Positions 11,230 to 22,080 of a stretch of DNA of 64,000 nt are shown here, one piece after another. A program made the translations under genes and the position numbers. Source of the stretch: Timema cristinae (Eukaryota; Arthropoda; Insecta; Phasmatodea; Timematidae); NCBI GenBank assembly GCA_039000515.1, contig JBCFYV010000012.1, forward strand, positions 92,199,588 through 92,263,587. Direction: 5' to 3'. The stretch's first letter is position 1. Every line of letters starts with the position of its first letter. Below the pieces are notes generated by a model. That model worked only from the letters and a program-made list of their open reading frames with translations, was not told the origin of the DNA and ran no database searches.

Positions 11230-11858
11230 CAGGCATGTCAGACTGGAGGCCCGCGGGCCGCATGTGACCCGGTTCATGATTTTGGTTGGCCCATGGATCT
11301 TGTGATGAAACAACATATGTACAATGGGGCTCAATTCGTCTTTTTATAAATGTTGTAGAACTACAACATTTAAGATTATGACATTTGGAAATTGATCATT
11401 ATTTGGTGAACTCTAGCAAGTTAGGTTGGTGTACTACACTTTACTCACTGCTCACCAAATATCAATCTCCAAAAATGTTTAATTTTGCTCACCAAACATG
11501 TGCACTTTTTGTCAGAACACAATTTTGTTTTCTCTCATGAAATGGAACAAACATCCGAGCGATCACTTTTACTGATACGCATTTGTCATCTTTTTTGAAC
11601 GTGACTTCAACAAGAGATCTAAAGCCCCTTACGTTCTTTATGCAATTATAAAGTATAAAATTTTGGTAAAATCTAAAACAAACACGATAAGTCTTAACAT
11701 TTGATGTAATCTTAATTTAATTTAGTTATTATAAGTATTTTAAAATTGAAATTTTTCCATTTATGATGGTGACAATATTGAACTTCCTGAAATGCAACCC
11801 CCTCATTATTTTCAGTGTTCAATGTGGTTCTTATGGTCAAATGAGTTTGACACGCTTG
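11230..11858. mobile_element. Non-autonomous hAT-like transposon
   Basis: The left end is CAGGCATGTCAGACTGG followed by AGGCCCGCGGGCCGCATG. The right end reverse-complemented is CAAGCGTGTCAAACTCATTT. Flanks CTCTATAT (11222-11229) and CTCTATAG (11859-11866) agree at 7 of 8 bases, the size typical of hAT insertions. CAGG...GTCAAACT ends with GGCCCGCGGGCC are a recurring hAT signature. No transposase frame is present. Confidence 0.85.
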
Positions 11859-11866
11859 CTCTATAG

Positions 11867-12592
11867 AAAATTAAATTAGATGCCTGCCCTGTAGAAAATT
11901 AAATTAAATGTATCTACTGGAGCAATATTTTATTTATTTTGCTACTAAAGCTACAACAATATTTACCGTAGCTGGCGTTCCCTTCAATACCCTTAAGTAA
12001 CAGGTTTATGTAGCTGCTGTTTATTTTATTTTCCATCATCTGATCAATATCCTTTGTAAACACAGTACCATTCCAGGAGATACGATGTCAGGGGAGTCCC
12101 CTCCACGAAATCAATATTTACAATATTGAAAATTCATATAAATATGTCCTCGTCAACTCCGCGCCGAGCCTATCGGACTTTTCGCTTGAGTTCTAACATC
12201 CAATAACTTTTTGACCTCCTCACTGGGTACCCGGGGAGTATCTGTTACGTTTTCGACTTCATTTACATGAGAATAAAACCGATATGGTAATGAAAACAAT
12301 CTTTATTCTTGAAAAAAATATGTATATATGTAGACCAAAGAAAAGAGTATGTCTATAAATATGTATTTTGATACGAATGCGGCAGAAAGAAAAAGAGAGA
12401 AAGATAAAAACGGGGTTAGTAGGGAAGTTTTCGTGAAATCAGTGTTTTCCATATTGCGTCATAGATATAATACCATTTTTTTGTCAAATGTTTCATTTTC
12501 AAAAAAATAACAAAAAAGGAATATAAAGGGGAAGGGAGAACTTGGGGGCGGAGGGGGTAGAAGTAAAAGAGAGAATGTGTGACGTATATAAT

Positions 12593-12593
<1 letters not shown>
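11867..12593. other. Unassigned sequence
   Basis: No gene recognised. The repeat-H-like segment AAATGTATCTACTGGAGCAATATTTT lies near 11906-11931 and recurs inverted near 61620-61650. The patch 12060-12260 is less AT-rich and looks single-copy. Confidence 0.45.

Positions 12594-12683
<90 letters not shown>
12594..12683. repeat. (CA)n microsatellite
   Basis: About 90 bp of CA repeat with one phase break at 12640-12641 (ACAACA). All apparent ORFs of poly-(Thr-His) and poly-(Cys-Val) across it are artefacts. Confidence 0.97.
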
Positions 12684-12686
<3 letters not shown>

Positions 12687-13616
12687 CTCACAAAAGCGTT
12701 GAGTTTGCCGTTTTATTTATGGTTTGGGCATGGCCTGGGATCGGCAAACGTTTCGGAATTTTAATCCGTGCTAGACAAATGCGGATATTAAATGGAAACT
12801 CATCCACGCTAACGCATCAGTCGGGAAGATTTATCGGTGTAACTTCTGTGCGACGTAAAGTTCTTGTCAGGAAAAAAAAAACATTCCCTCTATTCATAGA
12901 TATATTTTAAGGATTAACAGATATAATTGTGTGGCGTAGTTTGTTATTCATTTTGAAGACTAGCATAATCTTTAGAAATTACATAGAACAAATCGACTCG
13001 CATTCAAAATCTCAACGTCATTCAGAAAGTTACGTTGCGTCTAATTTGATTCGTTCTTAAATCTCTTTTCAGCTTTTACCATTTATAATTGGCAAGAGTC
13101 GCGTGATGAATAGGAACTTTACTAGAAAGGAGCAGATCTAAAATTCGTTTGTGACTTATCGCAGTGTTTACCTGTGGGCTGTATTTTTGGGTTGTAAAGG
13201 TAAAATCTTCATCCCGCATGATGCAATAAATCTCACTTGAACTCCCAGGGGAAGGATTTCTATGGATATGCAAATCTTGTTTTGTTGATATTCAGCCAAG
13301 AATCTGAGTTTTGTGCAGTGAATATTAAATAAGTTTGTAATATTTGGGAGCAAAGCGCCCACTCAGTACATGAATTATACCAAATGTTAAGTGTTTTATG
13401 TACTTTATTTAGGTTTCAATAATAAATTACGAAAGTGCTACAAGAACAAAATTGTAATTAATAAGTAATAATCTTATGTTTGCCTTCAAAATACGTAGCG
13501 ACTGAAAAGTTAAAAAATCACTAATGAACAAGTATATTCTTACTTAAATGTATTCTTTTATTTAATGTTCCACGTCTTACTACTCATCTGGGTCATTTGC
13601 ATATTTTAAAAAACAA
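12684..13616. other. Unassigned sequence
   Basis: No repeat recognised. Short minus frames at 13076-13273 and 13168-13362 overlap each other without a recognisable product. The patch 13080-13360 is less AT-rich and could be unique. Confidence 0.4.
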
Positions 13617-13739
13617 GGACAAGACCCTTGGCCCAGGACTATTCCTGAATTGCTCAGTGGTGAGAGTATTGGAGTACTAAGCCAAAGGTCCCAGTTCGAT
13701 TCCGTGTCCAGGTGTCATTTTTCAATTTTCAGAAGGACA
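13617..13739 (+). mobile_element. SINE type C, truncated
   Basis: Head ATTGCTCAGTGGTGAGAGTA, GTACTAAGCCAAAGGTCCC, box B AGTTCGATTCC, then GTGTCCAGGTGTCATTTTTC. It runs directly into a 5'-truncated SINE A. Confidence 0.8.
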
Positions 13740-13754
13740 GTAATGAAAAATCTT

Positions 13755-13973
13755 CGGTCCCGGCACAGATTTATCTGATTTCCAAACCCTTCCTACACCT
13801 CTGACAAGACATCTTGTGAATGTGTGGAATGCCAGGTCGCCACCGTGGTTCGGATTCCACGTTAAACTGTAGGTCCTTCATTTCATCTCACAATCACCCT
13901 GCCATTACAAATTAGCGTAAGTGCGTATAACCCGAACGGGTAGTAAGACGCGGTGCTAATAATAATAATAATG
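13755..13973 (+). mobile_element. SINE type A, head-truncated, short subtype
   Basis: Starts after box B (CGGTCCCGGCACAG) and has the full body. Its ACAAGACATCTTGTGAATG lacks the extra TATTAATCACAA of the copies at 56104 and 58564. It ends GTAGTAAGACGCGGTGC then (TAA)n. Confidence 0.9.
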
Positions 13974-14733
13974 ATAAATATAGAATTTAAAGAAAATGTA
14001 CCCGCGTTCTTGTGTAGGAAGAGTGGAAAACTTGCATATCAGTACACATGACAAGGAATCGAGCCATTACCTTCCCGTCACTATCAAACTAGATAAAACG
14101 AGACTGACGCCCTTATTCTTGTGCCTATAGGTGTAGATTTAAACACAATTAAATAAAATACAAATTATGTTGAGCATGTGGTACATTTAGTTTAGCCTAA
14201 AAGGCAGAAAGATGACCTTACTTGTTCCCACTATGGTGCAGCTTCTATGATAAAGATATAGTAAAAGCCGTTAAGGTAAGACTAAACTTTTGCCGTGAAC
14301 GGAGAACATATAATTTGCCATAAGTTATTTTTTTGTTCGTTCTGATGCTCAATTAGACTTGATGGTTGATTTTAAAATTCCGTATAATTTATCTTGCTGA
14401 CCCCATTTAAAGTATTAATTTATAGTCTATTATTGATCGATTAATTGTCACTAGCAGATAATTTTAGTTGTTTAAAATTGGATTCGGTAGTAGTACGTTT
14501 GCCTTTATACTAAACATATTATTTTAAGAATTAAAAAAAAAGTTGTAGTTTCCCCTGAAATTATATTAATAGCAGAAACGGTCGATACAAACTTTTTTGG
14601 GAGGTATTAAATTGAATATCATCTACTCGCTCCCACAAATATATTTTGAGGATTATTTTCACTAGCTTCGATAATTTATTGCGAAATAAACATCTTATTA
14701 CTTTATTAGGGATATTACATATAGGCCTAAATA
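13974..14733. other. Unassigned AT-rich sequence
   Basis: A diverged minus SINE B core may lie at 13980-14120 (CCCGCGTTCTTGTGTAGGAAG, GGAATCGAGCC). Nothing else recognised. Confidence 0.4.
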
Positions 14734-14958
14734 CAGGGTGTTCTCCCGTAAAAGTAGCGTTAAAAACGTGCAGAGGACCAAGAAAAGTAAAGTCTACTAG
14801 AGTTTCCGCTTGCGTACTGCTGTTTATTACGCGTTTTGCCTGCACCAACACAGTCCATAAAGGTAAGACTGACCTTGAATATTACAGGTAACATCTTGCA
14901 GTCCTTTCCTCCATTAGCGTACATTTAAAGCAGGGCTACTTTTGTGTGGGACACTCTG
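14734..14958. mobile_element. 225-bp MITE with TA target duplication
   Basis: Ends are CAGGGTGTTCTCCCGTAAAA and, reverse-complemented, CAGAGTGTCCCACACAAAAG, both continuing with GTAGC. TA flanks lie at 14732-14733 and 14959-14960. CAGGGTGT-type ends with TA duplication suggest a mariner-type non-autonomous element. Opposing frames at 14561-14851 and 14646-14891 are incidental. Confidence 0.75.
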
Positions 14959-14960
14959 TA

Positions 14961-16286
14961 TATATTAATAAACCAAAATATTTCTTTCATATAATTGAAC
15001 TAATTATTTTAATATTGATCTCATCATAATAATCATAATCTTCATAATGATCCACATCTGTGGTCGTGATTTCCAAGGTGTCAGGTTTGAACTATAATGG
15101 ATTACTGGTTATTAGGATGTTGAGGTCTTATCCACGTAAATTCAGGGGCGATTCTTGAAATTAATCTTCCTACCCTTAAACGCAGCTATTTATTTGCCAG
15201 TAATCCTTATCTAAAAGTAATATTTTAGTAGAAAAATAGCGCTCATAGCCTTAAACAACTTCTTACTCAGGCTTTAATAAACAAACTTCTCTTGAGAACA
15301 ATTCGCGAGACGAAATTGTTTGTTTAACCACATAGGTGAGCGAGCGGACTAGTTGCCAGGCTCATCTAGTTTGAGTTGCTTTTGACAAAGATACTGGGGA
15401 TATAATATTGACCCAGTGTAGTGAATGTATATTATTTTTAATATTTACCAATCGCCTTTCATACAAAAGCGGGTGCATTTCCTTTAGATACTACTTGACT
15501 TATCCTTACCCCCACTAACGTAATTAATTATACAAAGCCCAGGCACGCCGTATGATGTGGGGGAGGGGTGTTGGAACTGTTTGGTTTAAAGAGAGTGACG
15601 TGTTTGTTAGACTCAATTAAATGTTAAAACCGTTACAGCGACTGATATTCAGTATTCACCATTACCAGAGAGAGAGTGAGAGATAGATTACTAGCGCTTG
15701 AGATTGCGGTATCTTCGTCACCACTGCACGATACTCATACATTATTTACCTACATACTTACTTCAAGTGTGAACATCTCGACATGAACCTTACACGCTTT
15801 CCCAAGGCCTTGATGTCGCACCGTCGACGCACACGAAATGAATAGCAATGTTCATATTTATCAAAGAAACTTGGCGTTCTTTCACCTTTCCTGGTGTATC
15901 CTATTTAAGTCTCTTCCAATAAAATATTTTAAACCCTAGTTTTTTTTTGTGAAATAAAGAAAAAAGGAAAAAAAATACAAAGTGAGAAAATGTAATTCAG
16001 CCCTCAATGTATTCCTAAAAGCACCTAGTAAAGTTGTCACTCTTGTACTAGTATTTTTTTTTTTTCATTTCAAGGCGTTGAGAGATTTAAAATATAATAG
16101 CTTTAAACACGATATAACGTGGAGTAAGAACGTGGTAGAAGGAATATTTTATGAAAAACCATGATTTTTTTCTGTCAATAATGACAACATTTTACTATAT
16201 TAGTAGTGTTTTTATAGTTATTGATATTTGTTACTAAACGTGACATCAGTACCTTTAAAGGACATATTTATCATCAAAAGACCTTC
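14961..16286. other. Unassigned sequence
   Basis: A weak plus SINE B relic may lie at 15450-15560 (TTTCATACAAAAGCGGGTGC). The patch 15640-15850 is less AT-rich with a short GA tract. No exon recognised. Confidence 0.4.
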
Positions 16287-16525
16287 TTCAGTGGCCGCAT
16301 GGTGTAAGGCGTCACTCTTTCAATACACTGGACTGCCGATGACGGTGAGATCAGGGTTTGGTTCCAGTTGGATGTACTGAGTTTTTCCTAAATGGTTTTA
16401 CACTCTATCTACACGCAAGTGCGGGGGACACTTCATCTAAATTCAACGTTACTCATTCTTAAATCATTAGTGTAATTAGTTCATTTGCGTATAACCTGAA
16501 CAGGTAGTAAGACGCTTCGCCAAAT
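16287..16525 (+). mobile_element. SINE type B, near full length
   Basis: Starts CTTCAGTGGCCGCATGGTG and contains CTGGACTGCCGATGACGG. Box B is decayed (GGTTTGGTTCC). It then has CATTAGTGTAATTAG and the end GGTAGTAAGACGC. Confidence 0.9.
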
Positions 16526-17514
16526 ACAATAAATAAGTGTGAGGAAACAAGTTTACAAGTATAATCCCCCGTCGGGCCTTACCTGCCTTAACAAAAACCC
16601 AAGAACCGCCTTAGGAATATATGAAAGTAGTTTTAGTAACATTCGTAAACGTCAGAAACTGTTCTTCCTTAAGTGTTCTTACCTTATATTCTTGAATCTA
16701 TTTTTTCATTCATGTTTATCAAATATATTCTTATAGAATTTGTTTTATTCTTACTTTCAATATTAAACATGAGTCCACGCGTTACGTAAGGTATTTTTCC
16801 AGAGTCAATTTCCTTTGAGGAAAACTTAACTTCCTTTACCCCCTCCCCGTCTACTCTGAGCTGAGGGAAGACTACTTTAAGTTGAGAAGAGCCTTATTTG
16901 GTACCTGGACTATCTATTGACCGATAAACCAGCTCGTTAGAAACAAGATTAAGCTAAAACCAGAAAATGCACTCTTCATCTGACAATTTATAGTTTTTTT
17001 CAATTTTAAAATAATGTTTCAATTTTTTTTGCAAGTTTTAAAATAATGTTAAATGGTTTCACTAGTCTTAATTCCATTTTTTTTTAAGTGTAAGGCAAAA
17101 TACTGCACCACTACCTTACGCTTGGTTCGAACTGCATTACCAACCTAAACTAAGTGTTAACTGGGAGGTGATACAGGCTCTTAATGTTAAGAGCCCATGT
17201 TAAGGTTATTTAACCTAGATACTTGCTTGATACAAGGTTACGCTTGAACCAGAAAACCTATCGATATGCAGTTTTCTGGATTTTTCACTTTAATAAGTAC
17301 AAATTGGCATGAGTTTAATAGTATTTGATTTTAAAATTATTATTTTTTCAGTTATGTTTTATTCGAAAAAAAAAAATTCTAAGAAACCAAAAGTTCATCT
17401 AAAATAAGAAACAAGAAAAGTATATATTTTTGTGTGTTTAATAATTCTTATGTAAAATCAACCCTTATGATGAGAGTGTAAGCACAGTGTATGTGTAGAA
17501 TAACAAACAAGCGC
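16526..17514. other. Unassigned AT-rich sequence
   Basis: Around 17085-17260 there are several short inverted words (TTACGCTTGGTTCGAAC against GGTTACGCTTGAACC; TTAATGTTAAGAGCCC against TGTTAAGG). This may be a decayed foldback. The 65-codon frame at 16539-16736 has no domain. Confidence 0.35.
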
Positions 17515-17670
17515 CTGATTTGGTGGCTACATAGTCTAAGGCATCACTCTCACAATAGACAGGACTGCCAATGACAGGGGATCAAGTTTCTAATCCCAGT
17601 CGGGTGTACTAAGGGTGGGTTCCTCAAATGATTTTCCACTCTCTCTCTCTCCACGCAAATGCAGTTCATC
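17515..17670 (+). mobile_element. SINE type B, 3'-truncated
   Basis: Head GGTGGCTACATAGTCTAAGG, GGACTGCCAATGACAGG, TCGGGTGTACTAAGGG and CTCTCTCCACGCAAATGC. It stops before the shared tail. Confidence 0.85.
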
Positions 17671-17739
17671 AGTTACTCGGATAGATTAGGGAAATAATTA
17701 GATCTTATTAGATTAGATTAGTATAGATTAAGTTTAGGA

Positions 17740-17945
17740 TTTTCTGCAAGTGGTTTCACTAGTAGGTAGCCGGAGTTCCATCTCCGATAGGGCGCCTTCC
17801 CAGGTGTTGGTTAGGGGAACGGCCTAGGAAAGTACCCGGTGTCACTGGTAATGGTGAGCTCTGGGTGTGCCGGGTGTGGAGGGTACCGGGAAACTAAAAA
17901 TACCTGGGGTGGACCCATCGGAGTGGTGCAAAAATAGTTAGTGGA
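17740..17945. other. GC-richer segment of unknown origin
   Basis: Stands out from its surroundings: GCCGGAGTTCCATCTCCG, GGTGTTGGTTAGGGGAACGG, GTGTGCCGGGTGTGGAGG. On the plus strand one frame reads KVPGVTGNGELWVCRVWR, then a stop, then KYLGWTHRSGAK. That reads like a decayed repeat-encoded peptide rather than a host exon. Family unknown. Confidence 0.4.
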
Positions 17946-18079
17946 AACCAATTAGAACTTAGATTTAAATAATACTAGGAGTCAATAATACCAATTTAGA
18001 TAAAAAAATAAAAGGGATACAAGAAAATTGGTCTATTAATCGTTTGTAGAAAAAAATGACTCAGATTAAAACGGTTAGA

Positions 18080-18128
<49 letters not shown>

Positions 18129-18264
18129 GCACCGCGTCTTACTACCCGTTCGGGTTATACGCACTTACGCTAATGTGTAATGGTAGGGTGATTGTGAGAT
18201 GAAATGAAGGACCTACAGTTTAACGTGGAATCCGAACCACGGTGGTGGCCTGGCATTCCACACA
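18080..18264 (-). mobile_element. SINE type A, 5'-truncated
   Basis: The (ATT)n stretch is the (TAA)n tail in reverse, followed by GCACCGCGTCTTACTACCC and the body up to GGCATTCCACACA. The head half is missing. Confidence 0.92.
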
Positions 18265-18334
18265 TAACGGTTAGAAAATGAGTCAAATAGTCAAGATAAA
18301 TATAAAAAGAATATTAAACAAATGCAGGTATAAT

Positions 18335-18985
18335 CAGGGATGGATTTACGCCTATGCCACCCATAGGAACTAGATAATTTGCCATCCACTTTTTCTACCT
18401 TAATTCACCCCCTTATAAATCCCCGTTTCCCCCCACCCCTCCACATACACCAACACATATATACCATATGCACAAACGCTATCTGTGGTGTGACAGATAA
18501 AAAGTGCTTAATTATTTTATTATTTATTATAGTGAGGTTTTAAAAGTAGTAGGAATCTAAGCAAAGACTTAAAAAATTGAGATAAATACTCTTACACCAT
18601 CAAAACACACAAATTCAAATATTATAATTTAAAAATATAAAGATTGCATTAGTAGACTGTGGAAAATATCACTGCAGATAAAATATCAATTCACGGTGGT
18701 AAAATAGTCTATAATATCTTTTGCCTTGATTTCTGCTAGGAAAACTGGTCGATGATGACAGACAAATCCCTTTTATCCAATAAGCGACTTTCATTTGAGA
18801 CGATTGTCAGTGAATAAAGGCGATTATTGAACGCAGATACAATAAACCACAACAATCGCACAAACGATGAAATCATAAAATTATTTTAATTGGCAGAAAA
18901 AGATTTTTTTGGTCAAAATTTGCCGCCCCTAAAATCTGCCACCGTAGACACGTGCCTACTGGGCTTATGCGTGAATCCGCCCCCG
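18335..18985. mobile_element. Non-autonomous hAT-like transposon
   Basis: The left end CAGGGATGGATTTACGCCTA mirrors the right end (CGGGGGCGGATTCACGCATA reverse-complemented). Both continue into a run of CCC/AGG words. Flanks GGTATAAT (18327-18334) and TGTATACT (18986-18993) agree at 6 of 8 positions. Exact right end is uncertain by 1-2 bp. There is no transposase frame. Confidence 0.7.
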
Positions 18986-19004
18986 TGTATACTCCTTCTA
19001 AATT

Positions 19005-19110
19005 CACCCTTCCTTATTCTTATTTAAATAACGTAATTAGAACATATAAGTGTAGTCTTAACAGGTAGTAAGACGTTGTGCTAAAAATAAATAAATAAAA
19101 ATAAAATAAA
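19005..19110 (+). mobile_element. SINE type B, 3' fragment
   Basis: TTCACCCTTCCTTATTC, ACGTAATTAGAACATATAAG and AACAGGTAGTAAGACGTTG, then AAATA repeats. Confidence 0.6.
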
Positions 19111-19447
19111 CGAGCATTCTAGCAGGTTGAGCTTATTCCTTGTCGTACCGTTATGTTGTGGTGGTCAGTGTCTTGGAGTGTTTTCCGGTTGATCAGAATT
19201 AGTTTAAAAGGTTCCTTTGAGCTGTTCCCAACACTCAGTAGACCATTAATTGGCCAGATTTTAAGAATAATATGTTCGCGCGTGAGTTGTGTAGACCAGA
19301 TCCTACGTATGAATGGTAAAATGAGGACCGATTACGGGCTAAATATTACAGGTATTGATTAAAAACGCCACGGACATATTTTATTTACATTTTATTACCC
19401 ATTTTCATGAATAGCTCAAATATCTTGAGCCGCAAACAGTTTTTTTT

Positions 19448-19675
19448 TAGCACTGCGTCTTACTACCAGTTTGGATTATGTATTAATTACGCTGATTGTT
19501 TTAAGGATATGGTTATATTTAGTGGAAGTGTAACCACATTTGCGTGGAAGGAGAGTGGAACACCATTTTAGGAAATCCACCTTCAGTACACCCGACCAAG
19601 ATTCGAACCTCAAACTCCCCGTCATCTGCAGTCAAATATACTGCTAAAGTAGCACGTTAGATCATGCTGTTAACG
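19448..19675 (-). mobile_element. SINE type B, near full length
   Basis: AGCACTGCGTCTTACTACC at the tail, CATTTGCGTGGAAGGAGAG, CAGTACACCCGACCAAGATT and CTCCCCGTCATCTGCAGTC. The head is decayed. Confidence 0.88.
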
Positions 19676-19889
19676 AATCAGGTATCAACAGTTAAATAAA
19701 CCTAAACAAAAATACTTTAAAATAAAACATAATTTTTATAACACTGTTTATAGTGTTTTTTAGAAAAATAAATGGTATGGTACACCTCACAGACTTTCTA
19801 CCGCTTTTATCTTAAGTAGAAATTTTCTAAAAACTCATAATAAATGAAATAGTATACGTCTAAACGTATGTCTATTTATTTATAATTGC

Positions 19890-20112
19890 TTGACGTCTAA
19901 CAACCTATCAAGGCTATACATTTTTAACCTACACTAATAAAGTACAGATTAGTAAGGGAGAATATAGAGAAAATATACCAGCATCTGCGTTGAGGCAGAG
20001 TGGGAAACCATTTAGGAAAAAAACCGCTTCAGTAAGGCTGGTGGCCGGGATTCACTCTTAGGATCACTAGCAAATCAAACTAAACTAGACTGACATTTAG
20101 TCCGAAGAACTA
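19890..20112 (-). mobile_element. SINE type B
   Basis: Decayed tail GACGTCTAACAACCTATC, then GCATCTGCGTTGAGGCAGAG, CCATTTAGGAAAAAAACC and GGGATTCACTCTTAGG. Confidence 0.7.
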
Positions 20113-20929
20113 CCAAACAAATAGGTACATATATAAAAAAGCGACTAACCCAACAGAGGGCAAAAACATTCAGACCCAACTGACTCTAGAGCCAAGTAAC
20201 AAGTGTTAATTAGAGAGATAAGTTCTTTTCATCCCCTTTTCACCCCCCTAACCTCTTACCACCCTTCAATTATTTTTTGTAGTTCTTTGTAAGAAGCGAC
20301 ACTTTTGACTCTCTCCCTAGAAAAAGAGAAAATAGGTTGATGTGGTAGAAGGTTCTAACGCCCCCCCCCCCCCCGACACTCTTCAGGCCATAGTAACATG
20401 AGCCTTCGTCGTGACGGTCTGTTCACGCAATAAACGCAGGATAAAAACCTTCACTCACCCCCCTCCACCCCCGACGTCGAGGATGAGAGATAAGATTGCA
20501 CTAGTGTGAAGTAGGAAAAAAAAGAAGAAGAAGAATAAAGATTCTCTGGACGAACAAGCGAAAAAAGGGCTCAAACCACCAGAAGAGCTTTAAATAGCGT
20601 GCAGAGGTTATTGGAGGTTTTCGTTTCGCCCGCCTAGCACTCCATACCACTGGGCCTTTCTATTTATTTGCTCCACACTGGGGGTAGACGACCACTCCTA
20701 GGGGAATATTCTCTTTCGGAGCTTCTTATAAACCGCGGGGGCTGTAGAACCTTATCGATACGTGGTGGAAGGACAGAGAAGGTGTCAAAGGGGTAAATTG
20801 GAGGTGGATAGAAGGCACAACCCCCAACCAATATCATATAGGTCAAGGTGAAATACGTGTCATTAAACGTTGTGTTGTCTTAAAACTTATTGATTTTCTC
20901 TACAGGATACTAACGGCTTACCACCCGCA
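20113..20929. other. GC-richer, apparently unique segment
   Basis: No repeat recognised. It has a C-run at 20361-20374, purine-rich runs, and scattered CpGs (CCCCCGACGTCGAGG). The minus frame 20664-20846 (MTYMILVGGCAFYPPPIYPF start) has no recognisable product. It could hold regulatory DNA or an unrecognised exon; nothing shows which. Confidence 0.35.
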
Positions 20930-21145
20930 TCGGTGTACACATGGACTAAGAAGTCAACATCGTCTGGTCTATGTACCGGTGACAAGTCAAGGTTTGAATA
21001 CCAGTCTGATGTATTGTTTTCTTAAATGATTTTACTTTCTCTTTACACTAAAACTCTGGTACATTTCCTCTAAATCCTATTTAATTCCTTTCCAATTAGT
21101 ATAAATATTGTATAGCCCGGGTAAGTAGTAAGATGCGGTGAAAAA
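20930..21145 (+). mobile_element. SINE type B, diverged
   Basis: GGTTTGAATACCAGTC (box B region), TTCTTAAATGATTTTAC, GGTACATTTCCTCTAAAT and end GTAAGTAGTAAGATGCGGTG. Confidence 0.75.
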
Positions 21146-21821
21146 TAAAAACACCAATGGCTTGCCCTTAATTAATTTAAGAGCAATCAACGCACCCAGG
21201 CCCAAGTTCATATATGTACAGTACAACTCACTTATTGGTAACACACACTCAAATTCACAGCTACCTAAAATATTAAACCCTTGCCGAGTATCAAACCTAT
21301 GAACCTAACAACAGAATTAAGATGCTCTAAAGACTTAGATTCTATTTCGAGCCCAGTGTTGTAATAATTGTATGTCTCAATAATTTGTCATAAACATTTG
21401 TAATAATTTTAGTTTAATCGCCCTTTTTTGAAAATATTATATTTATAATTGGTAGGGTGAGCCAACCCCTGATTTGAGTATACAACTACACGGTTCAATT
21501 CTAGTCAAATACACTTTTAATTATTCTTTCGTCTTATTTCCATGGGACTATTGGTGCAGTTTGTCAAGATTAACTATATTCACCCTTGAGTGTACATTAA
21601 AAAAACATCCAAGTTAATTTTCTTAATTTCACTACGTATCAGCAAGTGTGAGTAACGTGCTTAGTTAGGCTTGGGAAGTCCGAGCTCGTTACACAACCGG
21701 GCGTACTATATATTTTCCCACAAGGTGATTTTCAATATTCTCTCAAGGGAAATACTGCTGCATAAAATTAAAATCCACCAGCCTCATCCCATACACTTAT
21801 TATTCTTTTTCTTACCTTTTC
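21146..21821. other. Unassigned AT-rich sequence
   Basis: Nothing recognised apart from a possible SINE remnant near 21640-21790. Confidence 0.4.
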
Positions 21822-22080
21822 ACCCAGCGTCTTACTAATCCCTACCTTTTCGGACTATATATAAAAATATATATATTATTTACTTTAATGATTTAGAAAA
21901 AGGGGGTATAATTTTAAAAAATGTACAAGAATTCGCATAAGAGAGAGAGAGAGAGAAGAGAGAGAGAGTGGGAAATCACTTTTGATAAAAAGACCCATAG
22001 TACACCCAACGGGGATTCCATCCCAACCTTCCCACCAACTGCAAAAGCATACATACTAAGATGGATTAAATAGCCAAGCT
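21822..22080 (-). mobile_element. SINE type B with expanded GA tract
   Basis: CACCCAGCGTCTTACTAATC, then the usual GGAGAGAGTGGGAAA part expanded to a GA run at 21942-21968, followed by GTACACCCAACGGGGATTCC. It shows microsatellite growth inside a SINE. Confidence 0.75.

Noticed and set aside
12416..12910. Several ORFs across the CA repeat encoding poly Cys-Val or Thr-His
   Set aside because: They are translations of a dinucleotide repeat in every frame.
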